Part shown: positions 43,302 to 52,962 of the stretch, in pieces
How the letters are laid out: each line of letters opens with the position of its first letter
Position numbering within the stretch: the stretch's first letter is position 1
Notes under the pieces: generated by a model
Seen by the model: only the letters and a program-made list of their open reading frames with translations
The model's database searches: none
Told to the model about the DNA's origin: nothing
Made by a program: the position numbers and the translations under genes
Source: Algorimicrobium sediminis
GTDB taxonomy: Bacteria; Bacteroidota; Bacteroidia; Flavobacteriales; Flavobacteriaceae
NCBI RefSeq assembly: GCF_042684585.1
Contig: NZ_JBHULS010000001.1
Coordinates: 868,001 to 932,000 of the forward strand
Direction: 5' to 3'
DNA: 64,000 nucleotides

Positions 43302-43332
43302 AAGCCGCTCTGTAAAAGGAGCGGTTTTTTTT
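43302..43332 (+). terminator. Terminator after the 1259-residue cargo gene
   Basis: The stem CCGCTC/GAGCGG (43305-43310 with 43319-43324) with wobble and A-T extension is followed by eight T, 29 bp after the stop codon. Confidence 0.75.
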
Positions 43333-43466
43333 GGCAATGCCATGAGCGTCAAGCGGATGCAAAAACGCATTTCATCGATTTTTTTTGTATTTCATAGGTT
43401 TTTTTACCGATATTTTTTATCTTGCGGGTCTCAAATCAACCAAAATTCATTTAAAACCCTACAAAA

Positions 43467-44267
43467 ATGAAAAATTTAACCTACTTATTTACATGGTTTG
43501 CTTGTGCCTTCCTACTGGGCACCTCCCCAATAGCAGCCAACACAGCCAGTTACCCGCAAACTTTAAACGACAACCCACAACTTGTTCGTATCAACTTTAC
43601 CATGCCTAACGGTTATGTGCGCCATTTGTTACTTGGTTTTACACCAGACAATGCCGCAACCGATGGTATAGACTATGGCTACGACGCCGAAAACATTGAA
43701 AATTTTCCAGACGATTTAAATTGGATTATTGAAAACCGACGGTTTATAATACAAGGTGTTGGTGCTTTTGATGCTACCAAACAGTATCCATTTGGTATGT
43801 TTATTAGCAATAACGGTGCTGTTGAAATTTCCCTGGATAAATTAGAAAATTTTGAAACACCTATTGATGTATATTTATTCGATGCTGAAAATGACAGCTA
43901 CACCCATTTAAACGAAGTATCGTACCAGCAGGTTGTTACAGAGGGCACGTATCACAATCGGTTTTATTTGGCCTTTATGGATGGTTCGGTTGCTAGTACC
44001 ACATCAGACAATGAGCTCCATGTAGCCGCTTTTAACGAGCATAAAACCAATATTGCGTATTTGCAACGCACCAAAGAATTAGCATGCCAGTCCAACCAGC
44101 TTATAAAACAAATTGATGTTTACAATATAGTTGGAAAGCGTATTGCTAGCTTTCCAAGGATTTATAAAAAGTCGGTTAAGCTTCCCCTAAATATCGCTAA
44201 TGAGCGTTATGGCATAGTACAAATTAGCACCGAAAAAGGTATAACCAGTAAAAAAGTACTCTTTTAA
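43467..44267 (+). CDS. Small secreted protein made mainly of the shared C-terminal module
   Basis: A 266-residue exported protein with a signal peptide (MKNLTYLFTWFACAFLLGTSPIAANT). Residues about 35-180 match the module just before the sorting domain of the 1259-residue cargo: LLLGFTPDNAATDGIDYGYD against ILLGFTPNNEATDAVDFGYD, and FIIQGVGAFDATKQYP against YVIQGVGAFNTNSMYP. The final 65 residues (QIDVYNIVGKRIASF, ITSKKVLF) look like a degenerate sorting domain. It is thus a mini-paralogue without LamG or Gly-rich parts. It has its own terminator and lies between the two large cargo genes. The function is unknown; it may assist or compete with the large proteins in export or surface attachment. 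Confidence 0.8.
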   Translation: MKNLTYLFTWFACAFLLGTSPIAANTASYPQTLNDNPQLVRINFTMPNGYVRHLLLGFTPDNAATDGIDYGYDAENIENFPDDLNWIIENRRFIIQGVGAFDATKQYPFGMFISNNGAVEISLDKLENFETPIDVYLFDAENDSYTHLNEVSYQQVVTEGTYHNRFYLAFMDGSVASTTSDNELHVAAFNEHKTNIAYLQRTKELACQSNQLIKQIDVYNIVGKRIASFPRIYKKSVKLPLNIANERYGIVQISTEKGITSKKVLF

Positions 44268-44290
44268 ATTGCTAAAAACAGCTGTAATTA

Positions 44291-44322
44291 AACCAATGCC
44301 AAACAGGCGTTGGTTTTTTTTT
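44291..44322 (+). terminator. Terminator after the 266-residue gene
   Basis: AACCAATGCC (44291-44300) pairs with GGCGTTGGTT (44306-44315), one wobble pair, and eight to nine T follow. It begins 23 bp after the stop. Confidence 0.8.
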
Positions 44323-44871
44323 GGACTGCCCCTAAATTCCTGTTATAGGCACCGCAAAGCCAGCTTAACAAACGTTAACAATTTCTTAAAAAGAATCACG
44401 ATATAGGGACATTTTTGGAAAATTTGGTATTTCGTCGAATTTTTATGCTTTTTGTAGACTAATTAAAAATTAAAATAATATATTAGCCTAACCAATGCTA
44501 CCTATATGATAAGACTATTACCAAAAATCCCCACAAAAAACCACCCGATTTTATCTGAAAAGCCCCTTCAAAATAGGTATTTTCAACGGTTCCTGAAGCT
44601 ACTATTTTTTAAAAAACAGGTTCCCGAATTGTTTAGTCCCTATTTCAAATTCACAAATAAGCACCGTAGCACCTACTCTACTTTCCTCACTGCTTTACTT
44701 ACTTACTTAGACGTAATTGCCCGTAAACATAAATTCCCTCTTTTTAAATAACCTATCGCTTTTAAAAACTAAAGGCCTTACTATAGCCATTTTATAAAAT
44801 AGAGCCCTTTATCCCTGCCGCATGCTTTGTAGCAGCTGGCTTTATATAAAACTTATTTAATACAAAACCCC
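44323..44871. other. Intergenic region before the 1664-residue cargo gene
   Basis: About 550 bp. It contains one 81-codon frame (44506-44751) rich in Lys, Phe and Leu that I do not accept as a gene: it has no recognisable domain, no signal and no operon link. The rest should hold the promoter of the next gene, but I could not place it with confidence. Confidence 0.45.
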
Positions 44872-47800
44872 ATGAAACAATTAACTACCTATATCCTTAT
44901 TTCTTGTTTATTTGGCTGTTTAATAAGTACACAGCATATTCAAGCCCAAACTACCATTGCTTATCATACGTTTAGCACTGGATTTGAAGGTTGGCAAGAT
45001 GGCGGCTATTATTCTGGTCGCAACTTTAATGCAAACAGCTGTACGGCTTATGGCGCACTTTATACTTATTACAACAGCTACAGTTCGGTGGTTACCTCGC
45101 CCGCTTACAACCTATCGGCTTATTCCGAAGTAACTATATCATTTTGTACCTTAAGTAGTTCCAATTTAGAAAGTACGGACGGCTTTGATTTAGAATATTT
45201 TGATGGCCTTAACTGGTATCGAATTGGCGTCTACCGCTATGGCGCAGACAATTTAGATAGCCAAAGAAGTTTCAGCGTTACCTTAAACAGTGCTTTTATA
45301 AACCTTCCTAACAATGCCGTTATCCGGTTTGTAGGAAGAAATAGCAGAACCAACGAATGGAATGTATACGATGATATTGAAATTACGGGTATACTGGGGC
45401 CTGAAATAGAAGTTTCTGGAAACGGTGTTGGTATTGCAGATAATGATACAGCGCCTAGTGCCACCGATAATACCGATTTTGGTGCCATTAGTACAGGAAC
45501 TAATCTAGATCATAGCTTTACCATTTATAATACAGGAAACGCACCATTAAATTTAACAGGTGGCACCAATTTAGTATCTGTTTCTGGAAATGCTGCATTT
45601 TCCGTACAAACGCAACCAAGCAGCAGTGTTATTGCCCCTGGCAGTAGTAGCTCCTTTGTAATTCGTTTTGCACCTACCGTGGCAGGCACGGTAACAGCCA
45701 CAGTTTCTATAAACAACAACGATAGTAACGAAAATCCGTTTAATTTTATCATACAAGGTACGGGCGTTTTAGCCTTAAGTTCGGGCCCTGGTGGCGTGAC
45801 TAACGATTTGGCACTTTGGTTAAAATCTAATAGCGGATTAAGTTATAGCAGCGGTAATGGTGTTTCCCTTTGGGCGGACCAAGGGCGTGGCGCCAATGCA
45901 ACTGTTCATACAGCAGGACAAGAGCCCACCTACTTAGATACACCCCAAGAAAATGTTAATTTTAATCCTGTTATCAAGTTCGAAAACTCATTTACCACTG
46001 TAAGTACCGACTCCGATTACTCGTACGACAATACCAACACCCAATTTTTAGAGGGTTCTTCCGGATTGTACACCCAAGATATGTTTGTTGTGTTTATTCC
46101 AGATGACACCGAATTAAACAATTCCTTTGGGTTTATGGATGTATTTTGTGGCGATGCCGATATTACAACCAATGCCTCCGATGCTACAGGAATTGGATTT
46201 GGCAATTACACCGGAAGAATTTCAAACGAAACCATATCGTTTGCTTTAGATACCTATAATAGTTCCATTCCAAACAATGGCTACGCTGTTCAAGATGGCC
46301 CAAATACCAGCTATAACAATGTGGGTATTATTAATGCTAGAAACAATGGCAACGGCACCAGACAGCAATTATACTATAATGCCACCGATATTGAATACCG
46401 CCAAAATGACATCGCTTCCTTTGTAAATGTAAACAATTCGCGTTTCTGGATTGGCCGCAGTGAAGGCTGGGAAGCCTCCTTAAATGGGCGTATGTGCGAA
46501 ATAATTACCTATTCCTCCCGAAAAAACGATGCCAATTTAACGCAAGAACGCAACCGCATCCAATCGTATTTAGCCATAAAATACGGCATTACATTAGGTA
46601 CTAACGGGGTGTCGCAAAATTATGTAAGTAGCGATGGTACAGTAATTTGGAACCAAGCCCACGATACGGCATTTAATTACGATATAGCAGGTATTGGCCG
46701 CGATGATGACTCGAATCTGCTTCAAAAGCAATCGCGAAGCGTAAACAATGCATTGGACGGTGCTACCCGCGGTCAAGGTGTACTAACCATGGGGGTTGGC
46801 AGTATTTCTAATACCAACTCAAGTAACAATAGCAGTGCGTTAAGCGATAAATCCTTTTTAATGTGGGGTAATAATGGAGTTGATTTGGACAATGCGGCAC
46901 GCATTATAAACATTGACTTAAGTGCGGATTTAAGCCCGACAATTCCGGGAGGAACCCGTGTGCAAATGCAGGGTATTGCTAGAACATGGCAGGTTGTGGA
47001 AACCGTTGCAGGCACCCATAATATTCCAGAAGTTGAAGTTGCCATTTTAAGAAGTGCTATTAGAACAGTGAATCCAACAGATGGCCAATATGCCATGTTT
47101 ATTTCGGACACGCCAGACTTTAGTTCTGGTGCCGAAGTGCGCCTTATGTCGGATGGTTTTAACGAATTGGGTACTCCCATATTAAAAACAAATTACGATT
47201 TTACAGGCACCAAGTACATTACTTTTGGTTGGGCACCGCTACGCCAATACGAACGTTCGGTTTACTTTAACGGCCGTTCGGATTATATTAAAATGCCAAA
47301 GGCTTACAATTTAAATGCAAGTGCTTTTACCTTGTCGGCTTGGGTTAACAGAGCGTCCACCGCGTTAAACAGCTCCATTATATCCAAACGCAACGCCTCG
47401 TACTCCCAAGGTTACGATTTTAAAATAAATGCTATGGGAAGATTTGAAGTTTCCTGGAAAGCGGCTTCAGGAACGCTGCAGCGCATCACCTCCAATACGG
47501 TTATTCCGGCTGGCACTTGGCACCATTTAGCCATTATTTATGAAAGTGGCGAAGCCAAGTTATATATTGATGGTATTTTAGATAACCAAGCGCCCAAACA
47601 AAGTCCGCCAACTACAAACGAAGTCTTTTTATTAGGTGCGGCAGCCGCGGCGGCACCAGAGGCTTATTTTACAGGATTTATAGACGAAGTTCGTGTTTGG
47701 AATACCGCCTTAACCGAAGCACAAATGCGCTTTATAATGAATCAAGAAATTGAAAACAATTCTGGTTTTGTTGGTGGTTCGTATTTTATAGCCAATAGCA

Positions 47801-49866
47801 TGACACCCACTAAAAATGATATTGCCAGTGTACCATGGAGCAATTTAATTGGCTACTACCCCATGAGCTCGTACCTGTTTACCAATACGCTAGACCATTC
47901 TGGAAACGGCCATATGGGCGCATTAAATACGCTTCGTACGGTTGCCAAACAAACGGCACCATTACCCTATATTTCCGATAATCATACCAACTGGAACATA
48001 GCTAGCACCTGGAAAAATGGGGCTTTACAAACCATTCCCGGAGGTAATGCAATTGCTGATACCACCAAAACAATTAATTGGAATATTGTAGAAACACGCC
48101 ACAACATAAGCATAGATAACACAGGATTGGCTGCTTCAAGCAATGGTAACAGGCAATTATTAGCCTTGCATCTTGCCAATAATACCGTAACCGTATTAGG
48201 TAATAATATCTTGGAAATAGGTTTTGGGCTTACTGTATCGCATTTCTTACAGCTATCAGGAAAATTGGATTTAGAAGGCGAATCGCAACTCATACAAACC
48301 ACAGACAGTGATTTAGTTGTAGGAAGCAATGGTATTTTGGAAAAAGACCAACAAGGAACCAGCGATTTGTACACCTATAACTATTGGAGTTCGCCGGTTG
48401 GAATAACAGATACTTCCTCAAATAATACTTACAGCTTTACATTAAACGATCATATAATGAAAGATGGGACCAACCCACTTAACCCGGTAAACATAAGCTA
48501 TATAAACGGTTACGATGGCTCTAGCAGTGGTACCAACTTACAAATAGCCCATTACTGGATTTGGAAGTTTAATAACCGTTTAACAGACGACTATCCGTCT
48601 TGGCAGCATGTGCGCAATACAGGCACTATTTTGGCAGGCGAAGGCTTTACCATGAAGGGCGCTACAAACACCTTGGGCAATATACACCAAGAGCAGAACT
48701 ATGTGTTTCATGGCAAACCAAACAATGGGCCTGTTAGTTTGCCTATAAATGCTGGAAACGAATATTTAATTGGTAATCCTTATGCCTCCGCCATGGATGC
48801 TCAACAATTTATGCGCGATAATGGTCCTACGCCTGGTGGCCCCGGCAACGATATGCTTATTAGTGGGACCCTTTACTTTTGGGAACATTGGGGCGGCGGA
48901 TCGCATGTGTTAGCAGAATACCAAGGCGGTTATGCAGCGTATAATTTTTCTGGAGGCACGCCGGCTGTTTCTATTGGTGCCAGTAATCCGTATTTCGACA
49001 ATGGCGGCACGCCAACCAAAACACCGGGCCGTTACATTCCTGTAGGACAAGGTTTCTTTGTAGCAGGTGTTAGAGATGGTAATTTAAACTTTAATAATGG
49101 CCAACGCCGATTTGTAAAAGAAGGCACAAGTAGCTCCATTTTTATTAGGCAAACTTGGGCACCAGAAGAAACAGAGGATACCCGCATGAAAATTAGACTC
49201 GGTTTCCAATCTGTTAATAGCTTGCACAGACAGCTTTTAGTAACCGCCGATACCAATGCTACCCTAGACAGCGATTGGGGTTATGATGCGCCGCTAAACG
49301 AAGTACAAGTAGATGATATGTCCTGGCTTATAAATAACGACAAATACACCATTCAAGGTATAAATGCCTTTTTGAGCGAAACCATATTGCCGTTACAAAT
49401 AAAAACCAGTGAAAACGGTGAAATTACCATTGGTTTAGACCGTTTGGAATACATTCCGGATAATTTAGCCATTTATTTACATGATAAAGATTTAGGTATT
49501 TACCACAATTTACGGACCGCCGGAGCTTATACCATTTATGTAACTGCTGGCAATTACGAGAACCGATTTGAAGTAACCTTTAACAATGGCGCGGTATTAG
49601 ACCTTTCGGAGCCAGAAAACCAAGCTAACTTACAAGTTTATTATGCAAATAACTCGGAAAGTTTAATAATTAACAATCCAAACTTGTTAGCTATAGAAAC
49701 TTTAGAAATCATGTCTGTTTTAGGACAACGCATTTTAAGAATAACTGATTTAGAAACAACGCATTACCATAACATTAAATTAACTAAAGTAGCCAGTGGT
49801 GCTTATATTATAAAATTACGCACAGCTAATAATGGCACGTTAAGTAAAAAAGTGATTATAAAATAA
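44872..49866 (+). CDS. Large secreted T9SS cargo: choice-of-anchor, DUF8202-like, LamG and sorting domain
   Basis: A 1664-residue exported protein. The signal peptide ends near 26 (STQHIQAQ). A jelly-roll-like lead (about 27-175) is followed by an ASPM/SPD-2/Hydin-like 'choice-of-anchor D' domain (178-300, IYNTGNAPLNLTGG, SSSFVIRFAPTVAGT). A LamG-like DUF8202-type domain fills about 311-620 (LALWLKSNSGLSYSSG). A classical LamG domain is at 795-960 (VYFNGRSDYIKMP to WNTALTEAQMRFIMNQEI). Residues 1100-1430 match the 1259-residue paralogue (LDLEGESQLIQ, YNYWSSPVG, LIGNPYASA). The shared module lies at 1439-1580 (WLINNDKYTIQGINAF). The last 75 residues form the type A sorting domain (IMSVLGQRILR, LSKKVIIK). 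Two LamG domains suggest glycan or protein binding at the cell surface. Confidence 0.87.
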   Translation: MKQLTTYILISCLFGCLISTQHIQAQTTIAYHTFSTGFEGWQDGGYYSGRNFNANSCTAYGALYTYYNSYSSVVTSPAYNLSAYSEVTISFCTLSSSNLESTDGFDLEYFDGLNWYRIGVYRYGADNLDSQRSFSVTLNSAFINLPNNAVIRFVGRNSRTNEWNVYDDIEITGILGPEIEVSGNGVGIADNDTAPSATDNTDFGAISTGTNLDHSFTIYNTGNAPLNLTGGTNLVSVSGNAAFSVQTQPSSSVIAPGSSSSFVIRFAPTVAGTVTATVSINNNDSNENPFNFIIQGTGVLALSSGPGGVTNDLALWLKSNSGLSYSSGNGVSLWADQGRGANATVHTAGQEPTYLDTPQENVNFNPVIKFENSFTTVSTDSDYSYDNTNTQFLEGSSGLYTQDMFVVFIPDDTELNNSFGFMDVFCGDADITTNASDATGIGFGNYTGRISNETISFALDTYNSSIPNNGYAVQDGPNTSYNNVGIINARNNGNGTRQQLYYNATDIEYRQNDIASFVNVNNSRFWIGRSEGWEASLNGRMCEIITYSSRKNDANLTQERNRIQSYLAIKYGITLGTNGVSQNYVSSDGTVIWNQAHDTAFNYDIAGIGRDDDSNLLQKQSRSVNNALDGATRGQGVLTMGVGSISNTNSSNNSSALSDKSFLMWGNNGVDLDNAARIINIDLSADLSPTIPGGTRVQMQGIARTWQVVETVAGTHNIPEVEVAILRSAIRTVNPTDGQYAMFISDTPDFSSGAEVRLMSDGFNELGTPILKTNYDFTGTKYITFGWAPLRQYERSVYFNGRSDYIKMPKAYNLNASAFTLSAWVNRASTALNSSIISKRNASYSQGYDFKINAMGRFEVSWKAASGTLQRITSNTVIPAGTWHHLAIIYESGEAKLYIDGILDNQAPKQSPPTTNEVFLLGAAAAAAPEAYFTGFIDEVRVWNTALTEAQMRFIMNQEIENNSGFVGGSYFIANSMTPTKNDIASVPWSNLIGYYPMSSYLFTNTLDHSGNGHMGALNTLRTVAKQTAPLPYISDNHTNWNIASTWKNGALQTIPGGNAIADTTKTINWNIVETRHNISIDNTGLAASSNGNRQLLALHLANNTVTVLGNNILEIGFGLTVSHFLQLSGKLDLEGESQLIQTTDSDLVVGSNGILEKDQQGTSDLYTYNYWSSPVGITDTSSNNTYSFTLNDHIMKDGTNPLNPVNISYINGYDGSSSGTNLQIAHYWIWKFNNRLTDDYPSWQHVRNTGTILAGEGFTMKGATNTLGNIHQEQNYVFHGKPNNGPVSLPINAGNEYLIGNPYASAMDAQQFMRDNGPTPGGPGNDMLISGTLYFWEHWGGGSHVLAEYQGGYAAYNFSGGTPAVSIGASNPYFDNGGTPTKTPGRYIPVGQGFFVAGVRDGNLNFNNGQRRFVKEGTSSSIFIRQTWAPEETEDTRMKIRLGFQSVNSLHRQLLVTADTNATLDSDWGYDAPLNEVQVDDMSWLINNDKYTIQGINAFLSETILPLQIKTSENGEITIGLDRLEYIPDNLAIYLHDKDLGIYHNLRTAGAYTIYVTAGNYENRFEVTFNNGAVLDLSEPENQANLQVYYANNSESLIINNPNLLAIETLEIMSVLGQRILRITDLETTHYHNIKLTKVASGAYIIKLRTANNGTLSKKVIIK

Positions 49867-49886
49867 CCAATAAACAAATCCCTGAA

Positions 49887-49920
49887 AAAAAGCCTTGAAG
49901 TTTATGCTTCAAGGCTTTTT
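49887..49920. terminator. Bidirectional terminator between the cargo gene and hisS
   Basis: A perfect 14-bp stem (AAAAAGCCTTGAAG, 49887-49900, with 49907-49920) has a 6-nt loop. A and T runs on both sides allow it to end transcription of the plus-strand cargo gene and the minus-strand hisS. Confidence 0.85.
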
Positions 49921-49966
49921 AGTTAAGACGATATGCAGAAAAAACCTGCACGACTAACGTCTCTTT

Positions 49967-51340
49967 TTATGCTTTTACTTTCTGAATAAGGGAATTTAAG
50001 GATAGATTCTCTTGTTCGCCAGATTTCATGTTTTTTAAAGTAAAGGTGTTTTGCGTTAGCTCCTCGGTTCCTACTAGCACTACGTAGGGAATGTTTCGCT
50101 TATTGGCGTGATTCATTTGCTTTTTCATTTTAGCAGCATCCGGATACAACTCGGCATAAATACCTTGTAAGCGTAATTGTTTGATGGCTTTTAAACTAAA
50201 AAGTGCTTCGGCATCGCCGAAATTAATAAACAAAACATCTATTGTTTTACTAACTGTTTCTGGAAACAAGTTTAATTCCTCCAGGACCAAATAGATCCTA
50301 TCCAATCCAAAACTAATGCCCACACCACTCATATTTTTTAATCCAAAAATACCCGTTAAATCATCGTAGCGGCCACCACCACCAATGGATCCCATTTGAA
50401 CGCCTTCTGGAGCAGCAACTTCAAAAATAGCCCCTGTGTAATAATTTAATCCTCGTGCCAGGGTAACATCCAATTTTAAAGCAGCCGTTTCCAGTTCTAA
50501 TTCGGAAATCGCCTTGTGAATAAACGTTAATTCTGCAATACCCGCTTTGCCTATTTCCGATTGTGCCAAAATACTTTCTAAAGCCGTTATTTGCGCGTTA
50601 AAATCGCCAGACAATTCAAATAGCGGCTGTAATTTGGCGATGCTAGTTTCCAAAATTCCTTTAGAAATCATTTCCGCTTTTACCTTTTCTGGCCCAATTT
50701 TATCCAATTTATCTAGCGCTACGGTGAAGTCTATTAACTTATCGCTAGCACCAATAATTTCAGCAATACCAGAAAGCAATTTACGGTTGTTTATTTTTAT
50801 GGTAACCCCAGGTAATTTAAGCGCTGTAAACACCCGGTCGTATAATTGAATAAACTCCACTTCCTGCCATAATGAGGTAGAACCAACCACATCGGCATCG
50901 CACTGATAAAATTCTCTAAAACGCCCTTTTTGAGGTCTGTCTGCGCGCCAAACGGGTTGCATTTGGTAGCGTTTAAAAGGAAATTCGATATCGTTTTGAT
51001 GTTGTACCACATAGCGCGCAAACGGAACTGTTAAGTCGTAACGCAGGGCTTTTTCCGAAATAGTAGTTGTTATTTTTTGGGAATCTTTAGAAGCATAAAG
51101 CGTATTGTTAACTTTTGCTAAAAAATCGCCCGAATTTAAAATCTTAAATATTAACCTATCGCCTTCTTCACCATACTTTCCCATAAGGGTTTCAGAATTT
51201 TCAAAACTTGGCGTTTCAATAGGCTGAAAACCGAAAGTTTCAAAACTTTCTTGGATGGTTTCAAAAATATAATTTCGTTTGGCTACCTGCTCGGGATTAA
51301 AATCGCGTGTGCCTTTAGGTATACTTGGTTTGTGTGCCAT
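49967..51340 (-). CDS. hisS: Histidine--tRNA ligase
   Basis: A 457-residue class II aminoacyl-tRNA synthetase that charges tRNA-His. Start ATG 51340 (MAHKPSIPKGTRDF) is preferred, as the PKGTRDF phrase marks the true N-terminus in this family; an in-frame ATG 12 bp earlier is less likely. Motif 2 lies in RYQMQPVWRADRPQKGRFRE near 120-140; ARGLNYYTGAIFEV near 315 is the histidine A motif; GGGGRYDDL and motif 3 GVGISFGLDRIY near 345-375. A C-terminal anticodon-binding domain follows (about 385-457, VLFINFGD). No link to its neighbours is clear. Confidence 0.96.
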   Translation of the reverse strand: MAHKPSIPKGTRDFNPEQVAKRNYIFETIQESFETFGFQPIETPSFENSETLMGKYGEEGDRLIFKILNSGDFLAKVNNTLYASKDSQKITTTISEKALRYDLTVPFARYVVQHQNDIEFPFKRYQMQPVWRADRPQKGRFREFYQCDADVVGSTSLWQEVEFIQLYDRVFTALKLPGVTIKINNRKLLSGIAEIIGASDKLIDFTVALDKLDKIGPEKVKAEMISKGILETSIAKLQPLFELSGDFNAQITALESILAQSEIGKAGIAELTFIHKAISELELETAALKLDVTLARGLNYYTGAIFEVAAPEGVQMGSIGGGGRYDDLTGIFGLKNMSGVGISFGLDRIYLVLEELNLFPETVSKTIDVLFINFGDAEALFSLKAIKQLRLQGIYAELYPDAAKMKKQMNHANKRNIPYVVLVGTEELTQNTFTLKNMKSGEQENLSLNSLIQKVKA

Positions 51341-51502
51341 ATTTAGTACCAAATAGTTGGTATATTTTTAAAAGTTAATAGTTGTTTTTATATGTGTGTT
51401 GCATTGCTATTGTTCTTTTTTGGGTAGAAACTTTACAACCTATGTTGCAAAAATAGCAGAATAATTTGAAACCCTTTTTGGGATTTCAACAATACCAATA
51501 GT

Positions 51503-51970
51503 CTAATTAATTAGCTTGTTAAAATAGGTATATAAGGCACCTTTTGTAATAACGCCACCTTGTTGTATGAGTTGAAATTTATCGGAATTTTTATCCTCCG
51601 AATAGGTTTTATGAGCCTGTAAAAATTCAACCTGATCGTTCATTAAATTTTCGCGCAACCAATTAAAACCCTCTTTCGTTGTTAAATCGATGTTGTTATT
51701 AAGCTTTACAGCTATTACGTGCATATTGGTTTCGTTTGTATGAAACAAGTGCATTTGTTGTGGAGAAATATGTTCAATATAGGCCACTTTATTTAGTACA
51801 CCTTCCCAAACTAAATCGCTAAATACATCTAGTTCCTGTTCGGCTACTTCGGGTTTGTTTTTCTTTATATCATCCCACTCCGCAGCTGTTATGGTTTGAG
51901 TGGCCAAAAAATTAATAAACTCTTGGTGTAGGGATTCAAACTGTTCTTTAGTTAACCGTGCGTATTTCAT
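51503..51970 (-). CDS. DUF6495-like conserved protein
   Basis: A 155-residue soluble protein (MKYARLTKEQFESLHQEF...). The pattern matches short Bacteroidota proteins named DUF6495: an N-terminal LTKEQFE helix, an AAEWDDIKKN stretch near 30, a DLVWEGVL near 52, and IEHISPQQMHLF near 65. It has no signal peptide, membrane helix or known catalytic motif. It follows the GDPD gene by 21 bp on the same strand. The family name is from memory of the domain pattern; the function is unknown. Confidence 0.75.
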   Translation of the reverse strand: MKYARLTKEQFESLHQEFINFLATQTITAAEWDDIKKNKPEVAEQELDVFSDLVWEGVLNKVAYIEHISPQQMHLFHTNETNMHVIAVKLNNNIDLTTKEGFNWLRENLMNDQVEFLQAHKTYSEDKNSDKFQLIQQGGVITKGALYTYFNKLIN

Positions 51971-51991
51971 TGCTTTTGTACGTTTCTATTT

Positions 51992-52885
51992 TTAATTATT
52001 TTTTTGAATTTGTAATGCGCTAGCTGCCTCAAAAGGCCTATCTGTTGCAAACATATCTATGCCCATTTTGTGCCATGTTACATATAAGGAGTCGCCTTTA
52101 CTTGCGGCTTGCTTATCCAGGTTCCCGAGTGTACCCAACATGGTTTTAATACCCTGCGTATGAATGTTACGATACAAACTGGTATCCGATAAACGCGTGC
52201 CTGTAAAGGCTAACATATTTTTTGTGGGAATATTTGATTCCAAAAGCCAATCCAACTCTTGCTGATTTCTTGCTGATACCGATAACAACAACTCCGGTGC
52301 CAGTTGGTGGGCCTTTTTAGATTGCGCCACATCGTAGGTAATAATAACACTATTATTTTCGGCTTTTAGTGTCCGGATGGCATGTATAACTTGGGCTACA
52401 TCCACGCCTCGTTTAATATCTACAGTTAGAATGGCCTGATTGGCCACGGCCCATTTTAGCACCGCTTGAAAAGTGGGTATTTTAAAATTAGTAATTTGCC
52501 CAAAATCATCTTTTAAATAAAAAGCTTGTAATTCTTGGTAGTTGTAATTGGCTAATTTTCCGGTTCCTGTAGTGGTGCGTTCCAAGCTATTATCATGCAT
52601 TAAAACCAACACATTATCTTTCGTTTTGGCAATATCAATTTCAAATACAGCCACAATACTGTCGTGAACATATTGCATGGTTTCTAAACAATTTTCAGGA
52701 TAATTAGGTAGTCCTACGCCGCCCCTATGCACACTAATAATTGGTGTAGCATGAGGCTGGTATTTTAAGGTTTCTAGTAATGTAGAGTTAACAAGCTTTG
52801 GTGCTTGCTGCTGCCTGCTTTGTTTGGTGGTGTGCTGGCAAGAACATAAAATAAACGTACCAATTATTAGTAAATATCGAATCAT
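51992..52885 (-). CDS. Glycerophosphodiester phosphodiesterase-family lipoprotein
   Basis: A 297-residue exported protein. The N-terminus (MIRYLLIIGTFILCSCQHTT) has a lipobox (LCSC), so a lipid anchor is expected. The TIM-barrel GDPD domain shows ISVHRGGVGLPNYPENCLET near 50-69 with the catalytic His and Glu, and FEIDIAKTKDNVLVLMHDNS near 82-101 with the metal-binding Glu-x-Asp and second His. It hydrolyses glycerophosphodiesters to glycerol-3-phosphate in the periplasm. A terminator at 52905-52940 separates it from rplI upstream; it leads a two-gene unit with the DUF6495-like gene. Confidence 0.9.
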   Translation of the reverse strand: MIRYLLIIGTFILCSCQHTTKQSRQQQAPKLVNSTLLETLKYQPHATPIISVHRGGVGLPNYPENCLETMQYVHDSIVAVFEIDIAKTKDNVLVLMHDNSLERTTTGTGKLANYNYQELQAFYLKDDFGQITNFKIPTFQAVLKWAVANQAILTVDIKRGVDVAQVIHAIRTLKAENNSVIITYDVAQSKKAHQLAPELLLSVSARNQQELDWLLESNIPTKNMLAFTGTRLSDTSLYRNIHTQGIKTMLGTLGNLDKQAASKGDSLYVTWHKMGIDMFATDRPFEAASALQIQKNN

Positions 52886-52904
52886 AGCTGGATGAAATTA
52901 AATT

Positions 52905-52940
52905 AAAAAAACCGTTTAGAAAGGCTCCAAACGGTTTTAA
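52905..52940 (-). terminator. Terminator after rplI
   Basis: AAAACCGTTT (52908-52917) pairs with AAACGGTTTT (52929-52938); on the minus strand a T run follows. It lies 25 bp after the rplI stop. Confidence 0.8.
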
Positions 52941-52962
52941 ATATATGGTAAAAAATGCTATT

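Noticed and set aside
44506..44751. An 81-codon plus-strand frame between two cargo genes
   Set aside because: No signal peptide, domain or operon link. Its Lys/Phe/Leu content is what AT-rich non-coding DNA gives, and it lies where the next gene's promoter is expected.
51469..51488. A hairpin GAAACCC/GGGATTTC after the DUF6495-like gene, as a terminator
   Set aside because: The stem is interrupted and no T run follows on the minus strand, so support is too weak.
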